Shown: positions 38,201 through 51,002 of the stretch, one piece after another
How the letters are laid out: each line of letters starts with the position of its first letter
Numbering within the stretch: the first letter of the stretch is position 1
Origin: Setaria digitata
Taxonomy: Eukaryota > Nematoda > Chromadorea > Rhabditida > Setariidae
Direction of reading: 5' to 3'
Assembly (NCBI GenBank): GCA_003640385.1
Contig: RCAB01000125.1
Span: 62,001-126,000, forward strand
DNA length: 64,000 nucleotides
The notes under the pieces: generated by a model
What the model saw: only the letters and a program-made list of their open reading frames with translations
What the model was told of the DNA's origin: nothing
Database searches by the model: none
Translations under genes and position numbers: made by a program

Positions 38201-38400
38201 TAAATTACAATTGGAATATTCACAAATGGCAAGAATTAAATTAATAAATGATAATTTATTGCAAGTAGCATATTTGAAGAAAGTAAAACTTGAGAATAGG
38301 CTAAAAATAATAATAGCTTGGAGTATTTCTGAGATGGTTTTAAAAAAAGGAAAAGAATAATAGGATAAATTAAACTTTTTGAAATTTATATAAGCGAAAT
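35230..38400. other. AT-rich gene-poor stretch
   Basis: Homopolymer-rich sequence. The open frames at 36461-36748 and 38145-38360 (+) are Leu/Lys/Ile/Asn-rich products of base composition and carry no splice context or motif. Confidence 0.6.
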
Positions 38401-38402
38401 AA

Positions 38403-38785
38403 TCATCGAAGCCAAGCTATTAAAAAATTGACTTTTTAAATATTCACCTATACACAAGAAATGAAAAACATATTTTCTACTACCAATTTTAATTTTTTGA
38501 ATGATTTGTGAAAAAAAGAAGACAATAATTTCCTAAATTTCATGGCCAAGAACATTGCTCCTCTCCCTGTAAACTCTCTTTTCTCCTAGCACTTAATAGA
38601 ACCTAATAAACTCGAAATGACTACCCTGTAATTTGGATCATCAATTCAAATATATCGAATCCAAGCTATTAAAAAATTGGCTTTTTAAATATATACCTAT
38701 ACACAAAAAAAAAAGAAAAACATATTTCTATTACCAATTTTAATTTTTTGAATGATTTGTGAAAAAAGAAAATAATAATTTCTCT
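38403..38785. repeat. Direct duplication of about 125 bp
   Basis: The segment starting near 38407 (gaagccaagctattaaaaa) recurs near 38657 (gaatccaagctattaaaaa); both run on through caattttaattttttgaatg to about 38535 and 38785. Identity is high but with scattered substitutions and A-run length changes. The 120 bp in between are unrelated. No open frame is involved. Confidence 0.85.
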
Positions 38786-39908
38786 AACTCTTACTTCATT
38801 TTTGGTGCTTTTCCAATTTGAAACAGCAGTATATTTTTTACTTGAATTTGAAAGTTTAAATCTTATTTCTTCAGGAATTATATCAAGTCAAATGATAATA
38901 AATATAGCAAGTCAATACAGATAATATATGACAAAGAAAGATATAATTAACTAAGAATAATTAAAACTTAAAATGGAGTTTAAATTGCGGTTTATAATGA
39001 GTTTGGATTTTTTAATGCGATAAAAATCTATCTACAGAAAGTGATGGACTGGGAAATCTCGAGAGGTTTGGGTAAAATAATTAGTCTAATTCTTAAATTA
39101 GTAACTATGATAGGAAAAGTTAGAAACAGCTTGCTTGCTTTTGTTACAGCTAAAAGTTATAAAATTTCATTTATTTGTGATAGAAAAATTGTATAAGAAG
39201 GAAAGATCACGATGAAACAAACAAGGCTGAAATAAGATAATTATAATTAATTTCTCGATATGCTGCTTTATGATATGTAAGAATCTTAAGTTAACAAATA
39301 ATTATAGTTAATTACCTCGTGATAATTAAAGGAGAAGTGAGGGGAAATGTTGGATAACGACAGCTAAGACGAATTTTAAAGGAGGATGAAAAAGTGTACG
39401 GATTTAATGAAATTGAAGTATGGCTAGGAAGCCTAGGCTTTTAACTTCTTCGTCTTTAAATTCTTGTTTAGCTGTTAATTAGATGCAAATATTGCATTTC
39501 AAGTATAATAGTAGCTTCGAATGCTTCGATAAATAAAACATTTTAGTCCATTCAGAAACCGAAGAAAGATGCAAAAAAAAAAAAAAGCGGCAAGTATCTG
39601 CTTGGTTTGAATATAAGGTTTTGAAACTGATAATTAATTAAATTTGGTTGCTCAAATGTGTGCAAATTTTCAGCTAGAAATTGTCAACTTAATGCAACTA
39701 ATTGGAACAAATTTAACAGAACTTTAACATTATTAATTAAAAAAAAAAAAAAAGTAAAAGAAGGGAGAAAATTACCTGTTTCAGTAACCGATTACCACGT
39801 AAGTGATGAAACAACGCAAGTGATGATGATGACGATGATGATGATGATTCGGCCATAATAGTGAAAAGTTTTTTTTAGAATTTTCTTTAGAAAAAGGAAG
39901 CGCATAAA

Positions 39909-40247
39909 TTATCGTTTGAGGCCAATTTGATCGCTTCTAGCTCCTTTCATTGGATACATTTCATTTTGCTTCAAAATAAATCTGAAAAATGGCAAAGCTA
40001 AATGATTACAGTTATAATTGCCGCAAGATAAGGATTGATTTTGATCGGTGACAGTGATGCGACAGAATTCTTCTTCATCCGTTATTTGGGAAAATGTGAG
40101 AGTGATGTGATAAGTGTTGTCACCGATGAAATTGAAATGGGACATTTCTTTCTTCTTGACGGAAGTTTGAATTCTATCATTCGTCACAAAAACTAACAAA
40201 TAGATTTGAATTGAGGGAGAAGTGTATTTATCGCTCTGCATTGCCTC
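39909..40247 (-). CDS. Exon-like ORF, possible beta-sandwich segment, unknown
   Basis: Open frame of 110 codons on the minus strand with balanced codon use. It contains SPSIQIYLLVFVTND, HFNFIGDNTYHITLTFSQIT and EEEFCRITVTDQNQSLSCGN, an alternation that suggests beta strands. Entry may be at the ATG (40241) or by splicing at tgcag|agcg just inside it, which keeps phase 0 and could join the island 41442-41362 upstream. It ends with TAA at 39909, or splices out at a gtatcc near 39945. It could be a terminal exon or an internal exon of a long minus-strand gene. No family recognised. Confidence 0.4.
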   Translation of the reverse strand, partial: EAMQSDKYTSPSIQIYLLVFVTNDRIQTSVKKKEMSHFNFIGDNTYHITLTFSQITDEEEFCRITVTDQNQSLSCGNYNCNHLALPFFRFILKQNEMYPMKGARSDQIGLKR

Positions 40248-41310
40248 TAATTTACCACCTTATTAATAGGAAAATAAAAGGCTAGTTTTTATTTCCCTAA
40301 CTTTTGATAAAAATCATTTAGTTACTTTTGAATATCACAATTTGGTTTCCTTTTTTTTTTTTTTTCAAAAGAAATTTTCTCAAATATTCATTATATTTGA
40401 ACTGATCACAATTATTTTTGAAATGAAGCATTTATGGTAGAGTAAGTTAAATATTTACTAATCTATTGATTGTATTATTTTCTACAACCATTGTTTCAAT
40501 TTTTATCAAAATTTTTAGTAAACCACTTTTGTGAAGACAAGTGGCATTATTTATTGAGTATTTATTAGAAAAAAAAGAAAGGAAAAAAAAAAACTCAATT
40601 AATAGCTTATTTAGGAGAAAAAGTCAACCTCATGTCATATGATTTATTTAAAATGCTTTCCTTTTCATTCTAAATTTCAAGCCTCTTAATCTTACCATTC
40701 TAAATAAGTTTTGGCATTAAAATTAATTTCTAATTAATGCTTTCTATGCCGCTGAATAAAATTCGACAAAATTTTACAATTCGTCTAGCTCTAACATTTT
40801 TCAACATCTAATGACAACAATTTCATTATTGCTCAAATGATTTCATTGATTTCAAAGAATTATTACTATTTAAAAGTAATTTGTTATGACAGTTATGCAA
40901 CAAAGAAAAGTTGAGAATATTTCAAATGGAGCTTATTTAAGGGTATAAAAATAATATGCAACAAGTATTACAATTAGACGTTTAGTGTAATGATTCGCAT
41001 GATATTAATATGATTATTAAGCTATTCTAAAACATTATTGTAAAGCAATGGTAATATAAAAATTAAAAGTATCATTAATGAGTAACATTCGAAATGCAAT
41101 GAAAATGCTAAATATTATTATTATTTACTATCATTATTAGTTGATTACTTAATTGTTAATTACTATTATTGCAAAATTATCGTGCTATTAATTATTAATA
41201 CTGCCAACATATTTTTTTTTCTTTAAATTTTTTCTTTAGCGAAAAAAATTATGATGGTCTTAATTAATTAAAAAGAAAACTGGTTGAGTGGATCCTTTTA
41301 CTTAACAGTT

Positions 41311-41442
41311 TTATTGTTCCTGCAAACGATCAAATGACTTTTTTAGAGCACTGGAATTTACCAGAAAATACTTAGATGAGGCTTGTTGTTCAAAGCTATT
41401 CCGGCCTTCCCAATGCACATTATAAGGATAAACTTGGCTCTT
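41311..41442 (-). CDS. Exon-like island, unknown
   Basis: Minus-strand frame KSQVYPYNVHWEGRNSFEQQ followed by ASSKYFL and either a phase-0 donor (CTG|gtaaat, exon end 41362) or continuation to NSSALKKSFDRLQEQ and TAA at 41311. Composition is distinctly coding-like. A phase-0 join to the ORF at 40247-39909 is possible. No family recognised. Confidence 0.35.
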   Translation of the reverse strand, partial: KSQVYPYNVHWEGRNSFEQQASSKYFLVNSSALKKSFDRLQEQ

Positions 41443-43419
41443 TTATACTTAGTTCAGATTTTTAATACCAGATTAAATAAGCCCAGCAAATAATGAAATA
41501 AATAATTTACAAATGAGCAATGAAGTATGTGAAAATTAGGAAAATGAATAAACAAAGCAAACTGAAGTAGTAATTTAAAATTAAAAAATTGAAAACAGAG
41601 AAGTTGGATCATAAAATTGAGAGCTGAAATTGAAAATGGAACTGAAATCATTTTTCTACAAATTAAAAATTGGGATAATATTTAAATATGCGGGGTGATT
41701 AAAATAACGTAATAAATTTCAACGAAATGCTTAATTTTCGTGTAGCTGAATGTATGATTTTATGAAAAATCCAAGCTGCTAAGCAGAATTTTTCATAAAT
41801 CAATCAATCATTAAGTAATATAATTAATAAACAATATGCAATAGACAAATAAGCACTTTGTATGCTGAAATTTGTTTATCACCTTCTCAACGAATGATCA
41901 GCACAGCAGATGGCTCAACACTGATGTTAACAAATATGAAAACGAAAACTATCATGTAATTAACAGAGAAAAATTCTTGTTCATTAACTGAATATGCTCA
42001 CATCGATAAATACCCATGAACTTTACAGCTTGATCAGTAGAGGTAGAGCTTGATTAGTCTTCGGATTGAACTAACTAGAAAGAAACAACATATCAACTTT
42101 ATACAGATCTAACAGTTTATTCAAATCAATCAGATCTTCATATACAGCTTTATTTCGGAATATTTTGATCTGTTCAAATTTCATAAAATTTAATTACTTC
42201 AATGAAATTTATTGTATTTCATTCAAAATTCATCCATTACATTTATAATCAATTGGTTTCTAAAAGTAACACAAAAATCGAAGAATATTTTTAACTTGTG
42301 AAAAATGATTCGTTGCATCGACTAGAAGAAACAATTTGCATTTTATTTATTTCTCTTTAGCTGTGGCAAAAGAATTCATTCATTTTGAATAGAAAAGAGC
42401 AAATATTTCAGAACTGAAACAAATATCTTCTAGTTTTAAATAAATTCCGAACGATTACATAAATCAGTAAAAAAGGAAAAGTACCTAATTGAAAAATATG
42501 GTTAATTGATTATTGCTAATTTTATTCTTGAATCTTCCACTTCGAAGCTGTAATATTAAATATTAGAAGGACTGCGAAGAGTGAGATTGGAATGAAAAGG
42601 ACGACGGCTTTACAATTAGTCCTCCCATTAAAATATCCTAATTAAATGCACTGACAAATAATATCAAATATCATAAAGGCCTGTGAATGCAAACTTAACA
42701 TAACAATGCGCTATGTGAAGGAAAAGTAATCCCATATCATACTTTCTACCTTTCAATTTATAAGTTCATTAAGTTAAGGTAGGCAGCTGAGATAAGATGC
42801 AGTTAGTTAACTGATTATTTCATGAAGTTTACAAACTGATCGCAAAACATAAACTTTTATAAAAAGGGAATTGAGCAGATACTGGATCATTTAGAATAGA
42901 AATTATCATCATATGTCATGATTATAATTTATTTAGAGATACTCATTCCTACCGAGAAAGAACTGTTCGATCGTTTGAAATTTAGCCACAATTATCTCAT
43001 TTGAATTGGAATTAATGGATTGATAATAAGCTACCTTATCATTTCCAGATCTCTAACAATGATATAAACATGAAAATTTGTAATCGATGATATATAGAGA
43101 GAGAGAAAAACCGCACCAATTGTACGGAGAAACAGATGTCAATCTAGTTCTTTTTGTTTTCTTTTTATAGTATGATAAAAGTAAAACGATTGTTCGCAAT
43201 TCGAAGGCATGTCACCATCATTATAGCTATTATCGCTATCATAATAGCAATAACTATAACATTCATGATTATTACCGTCATAAACACTATCATTTTTTCA
43301 AAAGAAATATTTATGTTAGCGTCTGGATATTGTTATGCGCTGCAAATTTAGAAAAGCCATTTACAGGAGAAGACAAAGCATGAGGAAAGAAAGGAGAAGA
43401 AATATAAATATAAAAGAAT

Positions 43420-44750
43420 ACTTTAAAAAGAGAGAGAGAGAGATATTTTGAATCAGGTGGAGAAAGGGATAGCCTAGAATTAAAAGTGTTTGAAGAGGAA
43501 GTGGAAAGAATGATACTTCAACTTTCTAAATTACCGAAGCAGAATGAAGCACTCAGCATCACATAAAATATGACAATTACATGTGCTATGCAAACCACTT
43601 CAAATGAATTAAATTCATGTCTTATCCATCCTTCGAATAATAAATTTATAAAAAAATTTTTTCACTCCTTCGAAAATTAACTTGTCATTTTCAAAAGAGT
43701 GAAAAGGAGACACAGTGAAAATAAAATGCTTATATAATTCGATTTAATAATTAAAAAAAAAAGCAATTACAAACTCTACTGAAATGGTGGTCGAAGCTAA
43801 ATTACTACTGTAGTAATAAAAAACTTTTCATGGTGAACAATAATGATTTAGTTTGTTTATTCATTTTTTTTCTCTTTTTTTTTTGATGAAATTTCCCTTT
43901 TTGAATAAGGATATTGAAGATAATCATTCGATGATTACTAATTGTAATTAGCTGATTGCTAACCAACTATTTGTCTCCAATTACTTCGCTATCAAGTTAG
44001 TCATTTCGCAGTTTTCGATTAATTCATTTCTTAATTGATTAATTTATTCTTCATTCGTTATTTTAAATAAAAAGGTGAAGGTGACTTTAAAAACGACCTT
44101 AGAAACAAAAATAGATTTTTTTTTTTTCTTGGTAAAATTATTGCGTAGCATCTGTAAGAAAAATAAATGCTAAAATCATTTTAGAAAAATGTGGTCTTTT
44201 AGGAGAAATCGATCAGTGCATTCAGAGAACCTGAAAAAATTCCAAGAAAAAAGTTTCAAAAATTTTTGAATTTTTGTTTAATAAAATGAAATTTGTCCTG
44301 GAATGGAAAATTCCATATTGTGTACTTACTAATGGACAAATGGCATCAGTGTGTGGAACATGTCATGGGATTCGCACTAAGCATTTCTCACAACCAGTGA
44401 TAAATTAATTTTTTTCTTTTTTTTTTTTTTACAACGAATTTGGTATTTCAGCAAACATATTGTGAAGTTTAAAGCACGGAAAGCTCCAGAATCCTGGCAT
44501 TTTCAAATACACAGTGAATGCCACCATTTTAAAATTGATTGATATAATCAATTTTTCAATTTCATATAAATTTATTTTGAAAAATTCGACCATTCCAACA
44601 TCCTTTTACAAATCAAAATTCATTTCGAAATTCTGTCAGTTTAATATGAATTCATTTAAATATTCCAAATTCTAACCAACAAGAATTTTTAAAAGAAGGA
44701 GAAGACCAGAGAGAAGAAGAAAGAGAGAGAGAGAGAGAGAGAGAGGAGAA
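43420..44750. repeat. GA microsatellites and AT-rich spacer
   Basis: Short GA runs at about 43429-43443 and 44722-44744 within AT-rich sequence. A plus-strand ORF of 40 codons at 44286-44408 (MKFVLEWKIPYCVLTNGQMA, then SVCGTCHG...) is codon-like but isolated. Confidence 0.5.
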
Positions 44751-46289
44751 AAGGTCGAATTGAAAATGTAAAAGATTTTTTATTTCATTGGAATGAAAAA
44801 ACTTGGATCCTTGTATTCTTTTAAATAAAACTATTTAAAAAAAAAAAAAAGAAAAAAAGAAACTATAAAATTTTTTAAATCAAAACGAAAAAGGAGAAGA
44901 AATGAAAAAAAAAAAAAGCTGACATTTTTAGGATAGCGTTGTTGGCTAGCAAAGACTTGTCCATATTGAAAGTATAAAATGCCTCAGGGCAGATGGATAA
45001 ATCCATCTGAAGCTATTGTGTACTTCCCGTATATATTATTCTATCGAGACTTTTTTTTTTTGTAATCATCGTCTTCTCTATAGTGATATAATGAAAAGCG
45101 CTTTTTTCATTGTAAATGAAAAATGAAAAGCATTGTAAGCAATGGTCAATAAAACTCTCTATGAGCTATTAACAAATTGAAATTAATAATTTAACAAAAA
45201 AAAAAAAAAATTTAGTAATATTTGATTTGATAAAATAATTTATATTCGATTGGAAAGCTATTTTAAATTTGAGAGCTTTAATTTTGCATACTGTTAATAA
45301 ACTAATCGATTATCTGCACTTCAAATATTGCATTTTGCAAATAAAAAAAAAAAAAGTTAATTTTAAATAACTGTTCAAAAGGTTTTAAATAGTTTGAAAA
45401 AAAAAAAAAGATTTAAATGTCAACAAAATTTTGGCAAAAGATTATTAAAGAATATTTTCGAAATAAAAAAAAAGGATTTTCGAAAAAATTGCCATGAATT
45501 GTATAAAGTCCGTAGAAATCCAAAATTTTTTGGTTTTTTATATTTTGAAATATAAACACGGGATGTAAAATAAATTAGATGAAATCTAAATTCTGTATTA
45601 AAATATATATATTTAAAAACAGTTTTTTTTTTTTTTTTTTTTTAATTTATATATATATAAATGTATATGCATATAGACTGAACTAAATAAATTAGTCTTA
45701 AAAAATGTTGCAATAAGGAAGTCATCCATTTACAACCATTTTGAAGAATAGTTTTCAAATTTTGAAAAATAACTAATTGCATACGATTGCTTGTTAGGAA
45801 GAAGAGTTTTCCGAAGAGAAGATCAGATATATTTGCGTCATCCATCAGCACTACTACTCTTTCATACTTAACTTAGACAGCACTCGTGACACACTTCACG
45901 CAAGAGAAGTCCTTTGAAATGATTTGGTAAACATTATTAAGAATCATTTATCCAATTCAACTGCAGCATCTAATCTTTGATGCATTCATGATGTTACATT
46001 TTCGCAATTAGCAATGCATAAAGTTAGTTGCAAATTCCAATCTCACATATCAATCGGAAATTGTCAAAAATATCAGTCAGTTTGTTAGCTGCTCAAAATG
46101 AAATGTAAAATATGGCCAAAATTTCTAATCTCATAGCAAATAAGAACTTATGTGCCTGGACACGACTACATGCATATGCATAGATGTAGGTGTGGCTGCA
46201 AACTAGGCTCGATATTGGTGCGCGTGGGAGTAGAGTTACGTACGTGTGGATGTTTGTACATACATGGCTGTATATGAATATGACGTGCC

Positions 46290-46321
46290 TACGTATAGGA
46301 GTGTGTGTGTGTGTGTGTGTA
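46290..46321. repeat. Short GT microsatellite
   Basis: GT run inside a 46150-46340 region rich in TG/CA and TA words; the minus-strand His/Thr-rich open frame here is a repeat translation. Confidence 0.8.
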
Positions 46322-47037
46322 AGTATTAGTGCATGCATGAGTATGGTTGATGAACTACTGCTGAACTGAAGAACTGAATTACAGAAAATGGAAACTGGAC
46401 CATTTTATATTTGACATTTCAAGTTATATTTGTTCATTAGCAATTCAAACAGTAGTGGGGTACGAATGCATAAAAATCATTTGCATCGATAGAATGAAGT
46501 GCATGTAAATGAAAAAAGAATTTTTGTAATGGATATTTTAAGTAATAAATTTTTCATCATTTCTGTTACTGACTGAGCAGAAATGCTGTAGCATTTTCTA
46601 TTAATGAAATAAAGTTAGATCTAATTTGTTTTTAGAATTCTTTTGCACAGACTTCTTCCTTCACTTTCCTAGTTGTCGATAATGCATTATGCTCAACATG
46701 TAAAATATATTTGAAAAAAAAAAAAAAAAACGAAGAACAAATTAAAAGATTTTTATTCTTTCATGATGTCTGAACAGTTTCATTATACGTCAAGCAATTC
46801 GATAGCGATCAACGATAGAAATAGAAAAAAAAAAAAGCTTCCTTCATTCATATCCAATAAATATTTTTTTGAAAATAAAAATTTCATTAGACTGACGAAA
46901 TCGTTTCAATATTCTCTTCAGAATGATCGAGTAATTAGGCTTGGAACAGGGAAATAGCAACAGGATTAATGACCTTTTTTTTAGGAAAAAAAAAAAAAAA
47001 CTTCGAAAAAATTTAATTTTATCAAGATGTTGTTCAC

Positions 47038-47143
47038 TATAATGTATTGTTTCTGTTGTTTCCTGCATTTGAATTAATTTATGGCCGACTAATTCTCCTC
47101 CTAATATATCCGAATATGTCGAAAAAATTAGTCGTGAAGTCAA
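47038..47143 (-). CDS. Exon-like island D, unknown
   Basis: After an atatcag acceptor the minus strand reads LTSRLIFSTYSDILGGELVG, then HKLIQMQETTETIHY, to a possible donor TATA|gtgaac. The codon pattern contrasts sharply with the poly-A/T sequence on both sides. No family recognised; it may belong with the islands at 47655-49239. Confidence 0.35.
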
Positions 47144-47654
47144 CTGATATGATTATGATCAAAGGTTTATCAGAGAACCATTATTCTCTTTGGTTTTTCA
47201 GTTAAAAAGTAAATTGAAAAAAGTTTTAAAATAAATTTCTCTTGATTAATACTGAAGACTTGTTCAAGAGATGGCCGATCATGCGATCCTAAAAGAATTT
47301 TGTGGAAAATCAAAAAAAAAAATAGTTAACAGTTCCATTTTTCAAAAAAAAAAAGTTTTCGACGCATCATTTTTGTACTTCACTGTCAAAATTTCGTTTA
47401 AAAAGAAAAAAGAAATAACATAGAAGTATGTTGCATGAAAGATAAATCAATTCATTTTTGCTCTGTTTTGTACCGAAAAAAAAGCTCAAATTCAATTTAA
47501 TTCCTGCTGAAATCTTTTTTTTTAAATTTTTTTCTTTCCAATCCAGCCTTCATTAAGTCATTGTAATAAGTATCACATAGAATTTTTATGCAACAAATTG
47601 TAACTGAGCTTTTACAGAAAAAAAAAAGAAGGGAAAAAAGGAAAAAAGACTTGG

Positions 47655-47793
47655 CTAAGTTGGAATGCTCGAACTTATAAACCAGTTGCCAAACAAATCC
47701 TGAATCCTGTATTCTGGAATGCCTGCCTGCCTCTTAAAAAGAAAACTTCTGGAATATGCTCTGTCTTCACTTTCTGAACTTTTGTCAGTGCTG
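47655..47793 (-). CDS. Exon-like island C, candidate terminal exon
   Basis: A ttttgtag-type acceptor (cctctttgtag) precedes a frame reading SSTDKSSESEDRAYSRSFLF, then KRQAGIPEYRIQDLFGNWFI and SSSIPT with TAG at 47655. A second frame is also open across most of it (ALTKVQKVKTEHIPEV...), so phase is not settled. The Lys-Arg pair preceding Gln would be a dibasic site if the product were secreted, but no signal peptide is linked to it. Confidence 0.35.
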
Positions 47794-48027
47794 CTACAAA
47801 GAGGATTCAAAAGTTAAATTATAGAGTTCAAAGGTCAGTACTGCAATCGTATTGATCCCTCTAAGAAATGCCGCAGAAAAAAAAAAAAAAAAAAAAAAAC
47901 TCAGCAAAGTTTGTTTTTCTTTTTTTTTTTTTTTTTTTGCAGTACGTAAAACAAAATTAAAAACAATTTATAACAATTGACTAGGATGTATTTTAGAAAA
48001 AATAAGCTTATCATTTGAACAGACAAA

Positions 48028-48110
48028 CTAAACACTGTTGATATTCGGCAAGTTTTTTTCTGAACAAATGCTAGTCATCGATCTTGATCTTCTTTCAAAA
48101 CTAATTTCAT
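48028..48110 (-). CDS. Exon-like island B, unknown
   Basis: After a ttcgttag acceptor the minus strand reads DEISFERRSRSMTSICSEKN, then LPNINSV and TAG. Ser/Arg-rich, similar in flavour to a cytoplasmic tail. Possible donors (AACA|gtgttt) give phase 1. Confidence 0.3.
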
Positions 48111-49101
48111 CTAACGAAGATTAACTTGAATTTTTCTAGCCCTAAACATATTACAGCTGCTAATGCTCCAAAAATGATAACATATATTCTGGCTTAATGG
48201 AAAATCTAATTAGCATACCAAATATAAATTAATGATAGTGCTCCTTGATTGCATCTATGTGAAACACATTGAATTATTTTTGCGACTAAAATAAAAGTCC
48301 TCCGTTCTCAATTAATTAATCTAATTTGAATTTTAATTGCCGAAATAATTAAATAGGAAATGAAACAAAATGGACGAATTGATGGAAGAAAAGCTGCTCA
48401 ATGGCAAAAGCAATCTTCGACAGTTTATATTCTTTATGAAATCTAAATTAAACTAAGATAATCACTATCATTACTGTATTGTTGACAAATGCTTTAATCC
48501 AGTAGTTCTTCCTAACTAAAAGATACCAATTTGATAAAATCAAAAAGTGGGAATTTAAAATTAAAATTTTTGTTTCCCAAACTCACTCCACTCGTTCACA
48601 TGGAACAGTTTTAGGAAAGCTTTATCAGTTAAATCTCATTGCATCGTTTTTTTTTTTTTAATTTTTAAAATAAACCAATGTTTAAAGGTAGTATTTTAGT
48701 GGATAGGCTTTTTCTTCTTTTTTCCTTTTTCTACTCTCTCAAAGATTCTCTCTGTTTAAACTGCTGCTACTGCTATTGACAAGAATGAATTTGCACATCT
48801 GATTAAAATTTAAGGTAAGACTTAATAGACATGTCTGACTAACATTAGCTTCATTATTTCATCCTTTTTTTTTACTAGCTAATTAGTGAATTAATCAAAA
48901 ACGGATGACTCACGAATATATGTTGGGATTTCGAGAAATTTTTAAAATTCCTTCTTTTTTTTAATGATGAGGTGAAATTCCAGATCTATCAAATGTGATA
49001 AATTGAAAAGTCTGAAAAATAAATTCAAACTATCATAAAAAAAAATGTGCAAAGAAAAAGAAGACTAGCCTAGCATTTCTATTCCTTTTTATGGCTATCA
49101 A

Positions 49102-49239
49102 TTAGAAGGCTTCATAGCAAATTTCAATTAAATCATTTGTAATTTTGTTACAACACAAAAAAGTTTCTGTGTTGTAAGACAGCTGGCTCTTGCATTGATT
49201 CCAAACTTCTTCCAGCTCAGCTCGCAGAAACGAAACTTC
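49102..49239 (-). CDS. Exon-like island A, helical
   Basis: A ctgtcctag acceptor precedes EVSFLRAELEEVWNQCKSQL, then SYNTETFLCCNKITNDLIEI and CYEAF with TAA at 49102. The heptad-like Leu/Val spacing predicts an amphipathic helix. No family recognised. Confidence 0.35.
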   Translation of the reverse strand, partial: EVSFLRAELEEVWNQCKSQLSYNTETFLCCNKITNDLIEICYEAF

Positions 49240-50130
49240 CTAGGACAGGTGGTTTTCTTTTTTTTTTTTCTTTTGTTTTAAGAGTAAAACCGGAAGGATT
49301 GTTAAGCTAATTGTTAATATGCAGCTTATGAAAACATTAGGTGCTTTTTGTATTATCCATTACAAAATTATGTGTAGAGTTATTCGAATCTTTTTCTTTT
49401 CTTGAGCTTGATTACATTTAGAAATGAAAAAATTTTTAATCGTGTAATTACCGTGCGATCGCATCTATTAAGAATATAAACTGGAGTAATTTAATTTTTT
49501 CTTTTATATTCAGTGATAATTAATAAATATGATGGAGGTATAAATATGAAATATGAGATTTTTTCAAAATCAGGAAAAGAAACTAAAATTGCTGCGAATA
49601 ATTTTTATGTTCAAATTTCAGGCCTTCGAGGTATTTGCTGTCCTCTGCGAACTATCATAAATAGAAATAGAACCATTAAGATCGAACAAATCAACACCAT
49701 AACAATGATAACAGCCACTTTTCTTCTTTCTATAATAAATTTATATTTTAAGTGAATAAATTATTCGATTTCATGCAGCAAATTCCATTTCTTCCTCTCA
49801 GGTCTGTTCCATTAATCATTTGTATTTTATTCCGCCGTGAAATTCCTTCATTCTATTCTGTTTTGTTTTCATTTCTTCCATATTTCTTTATTTTTTGTTC
49901 AAATCTTTCCATTTAATTTATTTTCAAACAGTTAAATTACAACCAGTTCGAAATCTTTTTTTTCTATTCCACAAAATTATCCAAATTTTCCATTTGCATT
50001 GAATTAATTGTAAAGCATTTTTTTTCAAACCTCAACACTTTCGATAATTAAAAATTTAGTTTTGTTTATGCGTATTTGCTCTAGCAATCATTTAAATTCA
50101 GCAAATTACTAGAAAGACCGGGAGAAGTAT

Positions 50131-50639
50131 TTATGCACCAAGAAGTTGACTTTCCGGTCCAGCCGATTGTTTAAACGATTCAATCCAGTGCTGGAACAGT
50201 TCTTGCTCAGACGGATACTTGGCCTGATCCTTCTCGAAAGCAGAAGTCTCAAGTTTTATGGTAGAATTTCCTGTCTGAGAATTTCAAACTTTAGCTATCA
50301 TACTGAACTATTTAAAGTCTAGACGTAGAATTAAGGGATACAAATGTCTTCTGCTTCTATTAGTACTTTACTACGAAATTGAAATGGCTTTTCCATAGTT
50401 TTCCTAGCTCGTCCAGTTCATTCTACGTCAAGTGTCTTCATTTATTTTTCAGACATTTAAAATTTAAAGTTTCAAAAAAAAAAAGTGACAAATGATTTTT
50501 ATTACAATTAAATCAATTCAAGCTTTATCAATTTGCAGAAAAATCTTGAATTTTGAAAAATACAAAATTTACCGCAACAATTGCATTCACTAATGTTACA
50601 ACTGAAAAGATAATAGTTCGCCTCTTCATACGGTTAGCA
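50131..50639 (-). CDS. Candidate two-exon small secreted or membrane-anchored protein
   Basis: Exon 1 coding 50629-50573, exon 2 50274-50131, joined in phase 0 (GCG|gtaaat ... tctcag|ACA), 66 aa. The N-terminus MKRRTIIFSVVTLVNAIVA is a basic n-region followed by a hydrophobic core, a textbook signal peptide or short anchor. The rest is hydrophilic: LETSAFEKDQAKYPSEQELF, then QHWIESFKQSAGPESQLLGA and TAA. A ttttttag acceptor at 50640-50647 lies ten bases before the ATG, well placed for cis- or trans-splicing. If a further exon precedes it in phase 2 (Ala-Asn-Arg before the Met), the hydrophobic part would be an internal membrane span; the codon-like island at 51108-51003 is upstream but its phase does not match. 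No homologue is recognised. Confidence 0.5.
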
Positions 50640-51002
50640 CTAAAAAATGATGAAATTAAGCAAAATGACTGTTTGCTTATTCTCAACTGATGAAATTTGA
50701 CCCTTTTCTAACTTAGCGCATAGAAATGTCTAAATTTCTTGTTCATCTTACCTATTCTTACCCATCGTTTGGAAGAAGAAAAGAAAGCCTTTTCGTCTGT
50801 ATAGAATAACTTTCAGAATTATCTGAAACTTAAATTCACTCAACACATTTCACCCCCGTACTCAGTAGTCTTAGAACTTTCCCGATTGTAGTACTTCAAC
50901 TCTTTAAATTACCACTTAATTCATATTCACTCTACGTCTTATCTAGCTAAACTAAAAGAGAAAAAATTATATAGAACCTAAAAACTTAAATTATACACAT
51001 AC

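Noticed and set aside
43154..43351. Ile/Thr-rich 65-codon ORF resembling a membrane segment
   Set aside because: Arises from ATT/ATC-type low-complexity sequence; no flanking exons.
45642..45851. 69-codon minus-strand ORF
   Set aside because: The tail is a TA-repeat translation and no acceptor or donor supports the more protein-like front half.
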